64,000 bases of DNA from Diacronema lutheri (lineage: Eukaryota; Haptophyta; Pavlovophyceae; Pavlovales; Pavlovaceae). Every line of letters begins with the position of its first letter. The stretch's first letter is position 1. Under the pieces are notes generated by a model. It had not been told where the DNA came from and ran no database searches. It saw only the letters and a program-made list of their open reading frames with translations. The stretch covers positions 62,001-126,000 of the forward strand of contig JAGTXO010000027.1 of NCBI GenBank assembly GCA_019448385.1. Reading direction: 5' to 3'. Both the position numbers and the translations under genes were made by a program. Below, piece by piece: positions 27,934 to 36,224 of this stretch.

Positions 27934-30900
27934 CAAAATGAGGGGGTCAGTGCGGCTCCTTCTGCAGCTGTTGGCTCGCAGCCCGCGCGAGGCGATTCGA
28001 CACAGCCGCCATAGTGCACCGCCATCCACACGGCCGTCGCGAGCGCGCGCGCGGCGTCCCGCTCGTCGTCCGCGCCCCCGCGCCACGCGACGTGCCCGTC
28101 AGGCCGGACGAGCACCGCGCCTCGCTCGCCCACTTGCCGCACGCGCGCCCACTTGCCGTACACGTCGACGTAAGTCTCGGGCGCGACGTCGCGCGCGCCC
28201 GCATCGCCGCCGCCGCCGCCGTGCGGGCCATTCGGCGCGCCCGACGCGGCGGCAGCCGCCGCTGCGGCGGCGCTGTCGTCGGCAGCGCAGATGGCGACAA
28301 GGCGGACGAGCGCGGCGTGCGCGGGGCGCAGGCGCGCGGCGGCGCGCGCCCACCGCGGGGCGTGGGCGCCGTCGACGATCAGGACGAACTGCGGCTCGCT
28401 CACACCGTCTGCGCGCAGGTTGAAAAGGTCAAGGGTCGAGCACATTTCGCCCAAGGAGGGCGAGGCGGGAGCCGCCACCATCGTGACCCCGCCCCGAGGA
28501 GGATGGCAGATGGCCGCGCCCGCCGCGCCGCGTGCGCCGGTGCCGACGCGCAGCAGCCACGCGTGCGGCATCCGCGCGCCCGGCCGCGTGCTCTCGACGT
28601 ATTGCTCGACTCCGTCAGCGCGCTCAGCCACGCCCGCGGCTTCCTCTGTGTTCGCCGCCACCCGGCCAACGGCCGCGTTCGGCGCGGCGGTTGGCCGGGT
28701 AGGCAGGTCGTAACATGTACCCAGCTCAATGCGCGGGAAGAGCAGGGGCAGGGCCGCCATCGATTCGACCTCGCGCCGCGCGGCGAGCACGCGCTGCCTG
28801 CCCCAGCCGCCGAGCGCTGACCACAGCACCCCGCCGCCGCCGCTGCCGCCGCCGCCGCCGTCACGCGCGCCGCTGCCGGCGGCGTGGGTGGCGGTGGCCG
28901 CGTCCCCGCCCGCCGCACCCGCCGCCGCGCTCGGTAGCAGCCGAAGCGATGCGAGCCCGACGCCCATCAGCGCGTCGAGCGCGCGCTGCGCCGCGGCGGC
29001 TGGCAACGCCGCGTGCAAACGCGGCGCCACGGCCGCGACCGCGCCGACCGCTCCCTCGACGGCGGAGGCAAGGCCGCGCGCCGCGGCGTGCGGCAGGCCA
29101 AGCGCCGCCGGCACGCGCAGCCCGCGGTCAAAATTGTCGACGCTCGTCGCCGCGGCGATGCGCGCGGCCGGCAGCCGCTCGGCCGCGTAGGAAGCGAGAA
29201 GGCGCGACGCGCCCGCCTCGTCCGCGCGCCACTCGCACAGCGCCGCGCTCGCGCCGTCCGCCGCGCGCTCGCGCCGTCCGCCTCGTCCGCCATCGCTCGC
29301 GCCGTCCACCGCGAGCGCGCGGTGCGCGAGCGCAAGCCGCCACGCGAGGTTGTGCGCGTCCGCCATCCCCGTGTTCATCCCGAAGCCACCGGCGGGCGGG
29401 AACTGAGGCGCGCGCGTCCATGGCGTGGTAAGGGTACCGGCGCGCGCGGCGGTGTGAAAAAGGTTGGCGCGCGCGCGCGCAGGCGGCGGCGGGCGGGGGC
29501 TGGTGCGGCGGGGCGCGCGCGCAGCCGCTCCGGGCGTGGCTGTGCGCGCGTGCGCGGCACGGCAACACCGGCGGCACGGGCGCACACGCTCCTCGCACCT
29601 GGTGCGCGGCATCGCCCACCAGGTGCATGCGCCCCTCCGCGCCTGGCGCACACTCGGCGGGCGCACTGCTCAGTCGCGAGGCGACGGCTGCGGCCATCCG
29701 CCATGGCCGCACGGCTTCCACAGAAAGGCGGAGCGATGGCGGCCCGCCAATGCACGCGCGCAGCAGCGCCTCGACGTGCTCGCGCGCGCGCGGCGCGGGC
29801 GGCGCGTGCGGCGTGCCCGGCAGCGCGAGCGGGAAGGTTGGCAGCTGCGCGACCCACTCGCCCTCCTCAATGTCGTGCGCGACGAGCACGGCGATGGCGG
29901 CGCGGTTGAAGACAAAGTAGAGCATCGCCTCTTGCGGCGCAAGCGCGGCCTCGTGCGCATTCGCCGCGCCCGGCTGCGCGCCGCGCGAGCTCGCGCGCGC
30001 AAGCGGCGGTCGCTCGCCCGTCCCGGCCGCTGCCGTCGGCCCGCCCGCGCCGTCTGCGCGTGCGCCGACGCGCGCGAGAGCGGCCGGCGCGCGGCGCGCG
30101 CGCAGCAGCGGCGCCAGGTCCGCGCAGCGGAAGTGGACCGACTCGAAATGCTGCAGCACCAACGGGCCGTCCCCTTCCGCACCCGCATCTCCCTGCCCGA
30201 CCCCTCTCCCCTCCCGCTGCGCGCCCGCGCTCGCGAGCCTCGCGGCGCGCTCGCCGCGCGAGAGGCCGCCGCTGGTGAGGGCGATGCGCGCGGCGCGGCG
30301 GACGAGGCTGCTCGCGCCGTCCGCGCCAATCACGTGCTCGCACGCGAGCTCGTGCGTGCCGCCGCCCGCGAGGGCGAGCGCGACGCGCATCGGCGCACTG
30401 CCGTCGCGCGCGCCGACGGCGCCCGGCGCGGGCGCGACGGCGGTCACCTCGGCGCCGCTGAGGATGGTGGCGTACCCGAGGGTGCGCGCGGCGCGCTCGG
30501 CCGCGGCGCCCAACTGCGCCTGCAGCTTCGGCAGCGCCAGGTGCGACAGCCGGCTCGGGCTCGCCTCCGCGAGCCGGCGCGCGCTCGGCAGCGCGAGATG
30601 GTCGACGGCGGCGATCTGCGCGCCGAGCACGGACTCGGCGTAGACGAAGCGGCGCCACGAGTCGGGCGGCGGCGAGGCGGCGTGCACGCCATCCTCGAGA
30701 CCCACCTGCCGGAGCAGCTCCATCGTCCGCGTATTGATCAGGTGCGCGCGCGGGTGCTGCGACGGCGCGCGCGCGCGCTCGGCGAGCACGTGGGGCACGC
30801 CGTAGCGCGAGAGGAGGAGCGAGAGATAGAGGCCGACGGGCCCGCCGCCCACGATCGCCACGAACGTGCGCGCGGGTGGCGTCGCCTCAGCGGCCGCGGC

Positions 30901-30957
30901 CGCCGCCGCCGTCGCGAGCCGCCGGACGGCGCCCGAAGTCGCGCGAATCGGCGCCAT
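27711..30957 (-). CDS. FAD-dependent aromatic-ring monooxygenase (phenol hydroxylase-like), 2 exons
   Basis: Exons, in order of translation: 30957-29599 and 29402 to about 27711, with a 196-nt intron that joins LVGDAAHQ to FPPAGGFGMNTGMADAH. FAD motifs: IVGGGPVGLYLSLLLSRYG (Rossmann), VIGADGASSLVRRA (DG motif) and GDAAH..PAGGFGMNTG (ribityl-binding). The C-terminal half contains the thioredoxin-like fold of phenol hydroxylases (FVLIVDGAHAPRWARAA, AVLVRPDGHVAWRG). The N-terminus MAPIRATSGAVRRLATAAA looks mitochondrial. These enzymes hydroxylate phenolic or quinone substrates with NAD(P)H and O2. At about 1,016 aa the ORF is long for the family; it has Gly/Ala insertions, and the last 70 or so residues read antisense through the SGNH gene, so the true stop may be near 27950-28050 after another splice. 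Confidence 0.82.
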
Positions 30958-30972
30958 CGCCGACGCGCGTCA
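30958..30972. promoter_or_regulatory. 15-bp gap between divergent start codons
   Basis: The hydroxylase ATG (30957, minus) and the carrier ATG (30973, plus) are separated by only 15 bp. Promoters must overlap the opposing 5' ends, or transcripts must be nearly leaderless. Confidence 0.6.
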
Positions 30973-31905
30973 ATGGCGGCGGGCGGGACAACGGTCGACG
31001 GCAAACCGCGCGAGTCGATCCCGGCGGCGATCGTGATGAGCGGCGCGGTGAGCGCGGGGATCACGGTGCTGACCAATCCTCTCGACTGCCTACGCGTGCG
31101 CTGGCAGGTCCTGCCGCACGCGCGCGCGAGGGAGACCGCCGGCGGCCTCGTCGGCTTTGCGCGCGAGATCGTCGCGCGCGAGGGCTTTGCCGCCGGGCTG
31201 TGGCGGCCGGGGCTGGGCGCGAACATGCTCGCCGTTTTCAACTGCACGGGCATCCGCATCGGCATCTACCCCACCGTGCGCGACGCGCTCCTCGCCGCGA
31301 CGGGCTCGCGCGGCGCCGCCGAGCGCGACGGCGCGACGATGGCGGCCGCCGGCCTCCTCTCGGGCGCGCTGAGCTTCTTCGTCGCGACGCCCTTCTTCCA
31401 GGCGAAGACGCGGCTGCAGGCGGAGGCGGGCGCGCCGCGCCGCGCGTACCGCGGCATGGCCCACTTCTTCGCCTCGTGCGCGCGCAACGAGGGGCCGGCC
31501 GCGCTGCTGCGCGGCGCGGACGCGCTCGTGCTGCGCGGCTCCCTCCTTTCGATGGGCCACCTCGCGGGCTACGATGGCGCCAAGACGTGGGCCAAGCGGC
31601 GCGGCGTGCTGTCCGAGGGCCCTGTGCTTCACGCCTCCGCCTCGCTCGCCGGCGCGCTGCTCGCCGCGACGCTCGCCTCCCCGGGCGACCGCGTGATGAC
31701 GGAGTACCAGACGGCCGCCGACCGCCGCGTCTCGTACCGGTCGGCGGTGCACTGCGCGCGCGCGCTCGCGCAAACGGAGGGCGCGTTGGCCTTCTGGCGC
31801 GGCTGGTGGCCGCTCTTCTTGCGCATCGGCCCGACGTTCGCCGGCTTTGGCGTCGGGTACGAGGCGCTGCGCGCGCTCGCCGGGCTCGACGCGTTCGGCA
31901 GCTGA
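30973..31905 (+). CDS. Mitochondrial carrier family (SLC25) protein
   Basis: 310 aa, one exon. Three repeats have signatures NPLDCLRVRWQ, TPFFQAKTRLQ and SPGDRVMTEYQ, each followed about 30-40 residues on by the matching half-repeat (EGFAAGLWRPG, EGPAALLRGAD, EGALAFWRGWW). The third signature lacks the usual basic residues. The layout resembles the SLC25A34/35 oxaloacetate-carrier-like group, but the substrate is not determinable. It ends 272 bp before the convergent NYN-INSIG stop; that spacer holds a C tract (32141-32155) but no gene. Confidence 0.87.
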   Translation: MAAGGTTVDGKPRESIPAAIVMSGAVSAGITVLTNPLDCLRVRWQVLPHARARETAGGLVGFAREIVAREGFAAGLWRPGLGANMLAVFNCTGIRIGIYPTVRDALLAATGSRGAAERDGATMAAAGLLSGALSFFVATPFFQAKTRLQAEAGAPRRAYRGMAHFFASCARNEGPAALLRGADALVLRGSLLSMGHLAGYDGAKTWAKRRGVLSEGPVLHASASLAGALLAATLASPGDRVMTEYQTAADRRVSYRSAVHCARALAQTEGALAFWRGWWPLFLRIGPTFAGFGVGYEALRALAGLDAFGS

Positions 31906-32177
31906 CGCGCGCGTCGTGGCGGGCCGGGCCGGGCCCCAACCCCCCTTCCCCCCAATGTAGCCACGGCTCAGCTCGCGACGACGGATGAGGGCCCACCCGT
32001 CCCGAATCCCGTCCCGAATCCCGTGCTCTGCCTCGCGGTCGCCCGTCGCGGTGGCCCCAGCCGGCGTGCCCAGGCGAGAGTCGAGGGCGCGGGGCCTCGA
32101 GTCGGCAGTCGGCGTGCCCGGGCGAGCCGCGAGAGTCGACCCCCCCCCCCCCCCCACCCCCCCCTCCCGCGCGCGCG

Positions 32178-33776
32178 TCAGAGGCCGCGCGCCTTGGCGA
32201 GCCGCGCGAGCGCGCCGACGGCGGGCGCGCCCGCAAAGTAGACGGGCGCGATCCAGCCGGGGATGCCGAGCGCCGGCAGGTCGGCCGCCGCGTACATGTA
32301 CGGCGGCGCGCAGCCCGCCACGCCGGGCAGCCACTCGGGCATGTGCACGAGCGCCACCTCGATCGCCGGCCCGCCGAGCGCGGTGAGCGCGCCGACGGCG
32401 AGGCCGACGGCCGTCCCGTCGAACGCGAGCCACACGCCCGCCGCCGACGCGCTAAGCAGCGCGTACGCGAGCGCGGCCGGCGCGCCGCCCGCCCAGAGCG
32501 CGCCCGACGCCCAGTATTGCGTGGCGAAGCATCCGACCGCGCACAGCACGGCGGACGGCTCGGCGGCGCGCGTGTGCTGCGCACCAGCGACGTCGCGCTG
32601 CGCGCGCGCGCTCGCCGCCGCCGCGTCGAGCGACGCGTACAAGCCGCCGATGAGCGCGCCAGCCACGCCAAAGAGGGGCGGCACCCACACCGCCGTGCGC
32701 AGCACGCCACGCGCGGCCGCGCCCGCGGCGAGCGGGCCGACGGGCAGCTCAAGCGCGATGGGGACGCCACCAATCGACCGCGCGGGCGCGCACAATGGCT
32801 GCGCCTCGTACGCGAGCACGCCGAAGGCGCCATGATATCCATCGAGCCATGGGCCGAGGAGAGCCCCTGCTACGAACATCGCGCACACAAAGCGAACGCT
32901 AAGCGCGGCGCGCGCGGCGCGCGTGGCGGCGGCGGCCGCGTCGTCGGCGCCGCGCATCGTCGGCGCGCCGCGCGGCGCGGCGGGCGCTCGCAGCGCCACC
33001 GCGCCGCTGGCGCCGCGCGCGCCCGCCGTGCCGTCGGCGCCGTCGGCGCCGCCGTTGGCGCGTGCGGCGAGCGCGGCGAGCAGGGCGAGCAGGAGCGGTA
33101 GCGACGCGGCCGCCTCGGTAGCGCGCGCAACGGTGGGTGACCCTGTGCGCGCGGCGCCGCGCTGGCGCACCAGCTCGCCGAAGGCGCTTGGGTGCACGGA
33201 CGAAACGCCGGCGCCTGCGCCGGCGCCCATGCCGCACCCACGCAGCAGCGCGCGGTCGGCGGTGACGACGATGGCGGCGGGTGGCGGGCGGCGCGGGCGC
33301 GTCTCGGGCGCGCATGCGAGGCTCGGCAGCATCGAGACGGCGGTGACGATCAGCTCGTCAGCGCTGCGCGCGCCAAAGGCGCTCGCGCGCGCGACGGGCA
33401 CGCCACCGCCGCCGCCGCCCGCGCCGTCTGGTGCGCGCGGCGTGGCCGCGCCGTCGGCGCCGTCAAAGCAGAGGAGGACGCGGCCGGATGCGGCAGGTTC
33501 GGCGGCCGCCCACGCGCTGACGAGCGCGTGCAGCTCGCCCTCGGACGTGCGGAAGCCGCCGTGCCCACGCACGTTGCTCCCGTCGACAAGGATCAGCGAC
33601 GATGGATGCGCGAGCAGCGCGTGGCGCGCCTTTGCGAGGAGGCGCTTGGAGCCACCCGCGCCGCCGGCGGGCGCGCGCACGCGCGCGTCGCGCGCCGGCG
33701 TCGCGCGCGCGCCGCCCGCGCAGAGGGCGCACGCCAACGCGGCGACCAGCGCACCCCTGCGGTGGCCGGGCGGCAT
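32178..33776 (-). CDS. NYN/YacP-like nuclease domain joined to INSIG-like membrane domain
   Basis: 532 aa in one open frame. The leader MPPGHRRGALVAALACALCAG may be a signal or transit peptide. Residues about 55-200 show a PIN-like NYN fold: LILVDGSNVRGHGG (first acidic residue), RVLLCFDGADG, FGARSADELIVTAV and AAIVVTADRALLRGCG, as in bacterial YacP/Rae1 endoribonucleases. From about residue 295 it has five or six hydrophobic segments with GPWLDGYHGAFGVLAYE and TAVWVPPLFGVAGALIGGLY, a pattern I associate with INSIG-family proteins (sterol-sensing ER regulators). No stop separates the halves; an internal ATG (MRGADD, about 32960) could start a separate INSIG gene. Fusion versus two genes is unresolved. 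Confidence 0.6.
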   Translation of the reverse strand: MPPGHRRGALVAALACALCAGGARATPARDARVRAPAGGAGGSKRLLAKARHALLAHPSSLILVDGSNVRGHGGFRTSEGELHALVSAWAAAEPAASGRVLLCFDGADGAATPRAPDGAGGGGGGVPVARASAFGARSADELIVTAVSMLPSLACAPETRPRRPPPAAIVVTADRALLRGCGMGAGAGAGVSSVHPSAFGELVRQRGAARTGSPTVARATEAAASLPLLLALLAALAARANGGADGADGTAGARGASGAVALRAPAAPRGAPTMRGADDAAAAATRAARAALSVRFVCAMFVAGALLGPWLDGYHGAFGVLAYEAQPLCAPARSIGGVPIALELPVGPLAAGAAARGVLRTAVWVPPLFGVAGALIGGLYASLDAAAASARAQRDVAGAQHTRAAEPSAVLCAVGCFATQYWASGALWAGGAPAALAYALLSASAAGVWLAFDGTAVGLAVGALTALGGPAIEVALVHMPEWLPGVAGCAPPYMYAAADLPALGIPGWIAPVYFAGAPAVGALARLAKARGL

Positions 33777-33791
33777 GGAAGGGCCGGATCG
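33777..33791. promoter_or_regulatory. 15-bp gap between divergent start codons
   Basis: The NYN-INSIG ATG (33776, minus) and the methyltransferase ATG (33792, plus) are 15 bp apart, the same spacing as at 30958-30972. Confidence 0.6.
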
Positions 33792-34811
33792 ATGGCGGAC
33801 GACGTTGCGGAAGCGCGCCTGCCACGGACGGATGAGCGCGACGTGCAGGCGTGGCTGAGCGCGTCGTCGCCGGCGTTGGGGCTGGTCCGCGTCGCGCTGC
33901 CGCTCGCGCCGCCTCCACCCGCCTGCCGCCTCCTCGCGCTCGAGCCCGTCGCCGTGCCCGCCGCGCTCGCGCTCGCTCGCGGGCTCGGCGCGGCGTCCGA
34001 GCTTGTCGTCCTCCTCGCGGCCGATGAATGGGCGTCGGCGTTGCGCGCGCACGCGGAACTGCGCGCTGTGAGTTGGGCGTGCACCCAGCGCGCGTACGAC
34101 CCGCCGTGGTACGTACAGCGCGCGCGCGTCGGCCGCCTGCTCGCGCCGCTCGCCGCGTGCGAGGCGCGCCCGTTTGGCCCCGCCGGCGCGGCCGTCACCG
34201 TCTGCCTCGTGGACAACGGCGTGCTCGACGAGCGCGTGGGCGAGCACGTGCTCGGCCTCTTCGACCGCGCATACGACCGCGGCGGCTTCGCGCGCTGCGC
34301 GCCCAATCGCCGCGCCTCGTACATGCGGGCGCTGTGCTCGCTCCTCGCGCATGGCGGCCGTGCGCTCCTCCTCTCCGCGCAGCCGGCCGCGGTGGGGCGC
34401 GGCGCGGCCGGCACGCACGACGGCATTGTACGCGCGTGCTCGTTCTCGCGCGCGCAGCCGGGCGCGCGCAAGCGCGCGCGGCTCGACGGCGCGCGCGCGC
34501 GCGCGCTCGTGCCCGCCGCCGCCGGCGCTGTCGCGGCGGCGCTCGCGGCGCGCTCGGACGATACCGGCAGTGCCGAGGCCGACGATAACACTGACATCGG
34601 CGCGCCGAGCGCGCGCGCCCCGGCGACGGCCGCCGGCGCCGCGCCGGCGCGGCCGCCGCCCGCCAGCGTCGCATCCGTGCACGTGCGCTCAACCGCGCGG
34701 TTGTGCGCGCGGAGCGGCGAGGTTTGGCAAGGGCATGCGCACCTGCTCGTGCGCGCCGCCGCGGGCGAGGCCTGCGCGCCCGCCATGCCCGCGTGCCCGT
34801 GCTGCCGGTGA
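33792..34811 (+). CDS. TPMT-like class I methyltransferase family protein (divergent)
   Basis: 339 aa. The best signature is LFDRAYDRGGFARCAPNRRASYMRALCSLLAHGGRALLLSA (residues about 155-195), which matches the FD..WDRGA..A..P..R..Y...L..LL..GG..LL segment of thiopurine-methyltransferase-like enzymes. The SAM-binding glycine loop is not evident in the N-terminal half (LLALEPVAVPAALALARGLG), so it may be degenerate or inactive. The C-terminus has an Ala/Arg linker (about 220-290) and ends in CAPAMPACPCCR, which could bind metal. Substrate unknown. Downstream begins the mobile-element zone. Confidence 0.5.
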   Translation: MADDVAEARLPRTDERDVQAWLSASSPALGLVRVALPLAPPPPACRLLALEPVAVPAALALARGLGAASELVVLLAADEWASALRAHAELRAVSWACTQRAYDPPWYVQRARVGRLLAPLAACEARPFGPAGAAVTVCLVDNGVLDERVGEHVLGLFDRAYDRGGFARCAPNRRASYMRALCSLLAHGGRALLLSAQPAAVGRGAAGTHDGIVRACSFSRAQPGARKRARLDGARARALVPAAAGAVAAALAARSDDTGSAEADDNTDIGAPSARAPATAAGAAPARPPPASVASVHVRSTARLCARSGEVWQGHAHLLVRAAAGEACAPAMPACPCCR

Positions 34812-34838
34812 GACTGGCGGCGAGAGCCTAGAGAGGCA

Positions 34839-34851
34839 TTAGGGTTAGGGG
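34839..34851 (+). repeat. Telomere-like TTAGGGTTAGGGG
   Basis: About two units of the TTAGGG type sit 27 bp past the methyltransferase stop, at the edge of the mobile-element zone. It is short enough to be chance. Confidence 0.35.
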
Positions 34852-34886
34852 CGGAGCAGGCCAGGCGGATGTGTTTATTAACTTCT

Positions 34887-35010
34887 ACTAACGACGCTTT
34901 CCGACGGGTCAACAGATGGGGTCAGGAAGTGCGCAGCGAGGCGCCAGGCGGAGCAGGCCCAAAGGCCCACACGCGCCTAGCCACCGCGCGCCGCCGCCCG
35001 CGCGCCGCCG
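34887..35010 (+). repeat. Diverged, shortened copy of the element end
   Basis: It begins TACTAACGACGCT and later has CACACGCGCCTAGCCACC, in the same order as the 235-bp terminal repeat at 35990-36224 but with a large internal gap and many substitutions. It is probably the relic of an older copy. Confidence 0.5.
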
Positions 35011-35187
35011 CACCGGTGGCCGCCGTCAATCACACCAACGGCCGACGCGCACGCGCACGCCGAGGCCCGAAGATCGTCGGCGACGACCGCCACCCCCGAG
35101 CCGCCGCCTGCCACGTCGCCAAGCCGCCCGCCGCCGCTGCAGAGCGCGACGCCCGCCGCCAGCGAGCCGCCGCCCTCCCCGCCGCGG

Positions 35188-35985
35188 ACGCTTACAGGCG
35201 GGTCAGCAGTACGTTGTTCGCGGTGCCGGCGCAGTCGATGGGCAGGGGCGGCGGGGCGCGCGGAGCGCGGCCAGCAGAGCGCGAGGGCGCAGCCGTCGCA
35301 AGCGAAGGTTTCGTCGTAGAGAAGGCCACGCCGCCGTCGCTCGTGCGGCCGTGCGCGCGCGCCCCGCCACCTCCAAACCCACCGACCGGGGCGAAAAGTA
35401 CGTTGTTCGCGGTGCCGGCGCAGTCGATGGGCAGGGGCGGCGGGGCGCGCGGAACGCGGCCATCAGAGCGCGAGGGCGCAGCCGTCGCAAGCGAAGGTTT
35501 CGTCGTAGAGAAGGCCACGCCGCCGTCGCTCGTGCGGCCGTGCGCGCGCGCCCCGCCACCCCCAAACCCACCGACCGGGGCGAAAAGTACGTTGTTCGCG
35601 GTGCCGGCGCAGTCGATGGGCAGGGGCGGCGGGGCGCGCGGAGCGCGGCCAGCAGAGCGCGAGGGCGCAGCCGTCGCAAGCGAAGGTTTCGTCGTAGAGA
35701 AGGCCACGCCGCCGTCGCTCGTGCGGCCGTGCGCGCGCGCCCCGCCACCCCCAAACCCACCGACCGGGGCGAAAAGTACGTTGTTCGCGGTGCCGGCGCA
35801 GTCGATGGGCAGGGGCGGCGGGGCGCGCGGAGCGCGGCCAGCAGAGCGCGAGGGCGCAGCCTGGATGGCAAAGGCAGGCGTCGTCAAGGCAGCCGGCGTT
35901 TCGAAGCTGCCGGCCGGCACGGCCGCGCCGGCGCGCGCCGCGCCGACGGGGACCACGGTGCCTCGCAGCTGTTCAAAAGCATAAA
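35188..35985. repeat. 189-bp tandem array, about 3.4 copies, preceded by a piece of element end
   Basis: ACGTTGTTCGCGGTG recurs at 35211, 35400, 35589 and 35778, an exact 189-bp (63-codon) period; copies are about 98% alike, and similarity stops near 35860. Because 189 is divisible by 3, frames stay open on both strands: plus reads STLFAVPAQSMGRGGG, minus reads LPIDCAGTANNVLFAPVGGF. Either could be coding; I cannot choose. The array is preceded at 35188-35209 by a 22-bp exact match to the element end (35998-36019) and followed by the full element, so it lies between direct copies of that end. Confidence 0.75.
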
Positions 35986-35989
35986 CTTA

Positions 35990-36224
35990 TACTAACGACG
36001 CTTACAGGCGGGTCAGCAGGAGGGGCGCGCACGGGGCCGAGGCTGGACAAACGGAGCGAGCGAAAGGGCGCACGCAACATCATCAGGCCGAAATCAGGGC
36101 GTCGACCCTGTGCACGCCGGCAGCGGGAACGGCCGGGACGGCAAGGACGTGGCAGGACGCGTCATGGGCGGACACCCACACACGCCTAGCCACCCCTCGC
36201 CGGCCCCCGCCGGCCGCCGCCGCC
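35990..36224 (+). repeat. Left terminal inverted repeat
   Basis: Pairs with 39538-39769. Differences seen: CTTACAGG versus CTCATAGG near the tip, an extra ATC near 36080, and one A/G change near 36146. The end of the RT ORF (stop at 36186) lies inside it. Confidence 0.9.

Noticed and set aside
34869-35984. 371-aa plus ORF over the 189-bp array as a gene
   Set aside because: Open on both strands because the unit is divisible by 3; starts inside an element-end relic; no domain. Kept as a repeat only.
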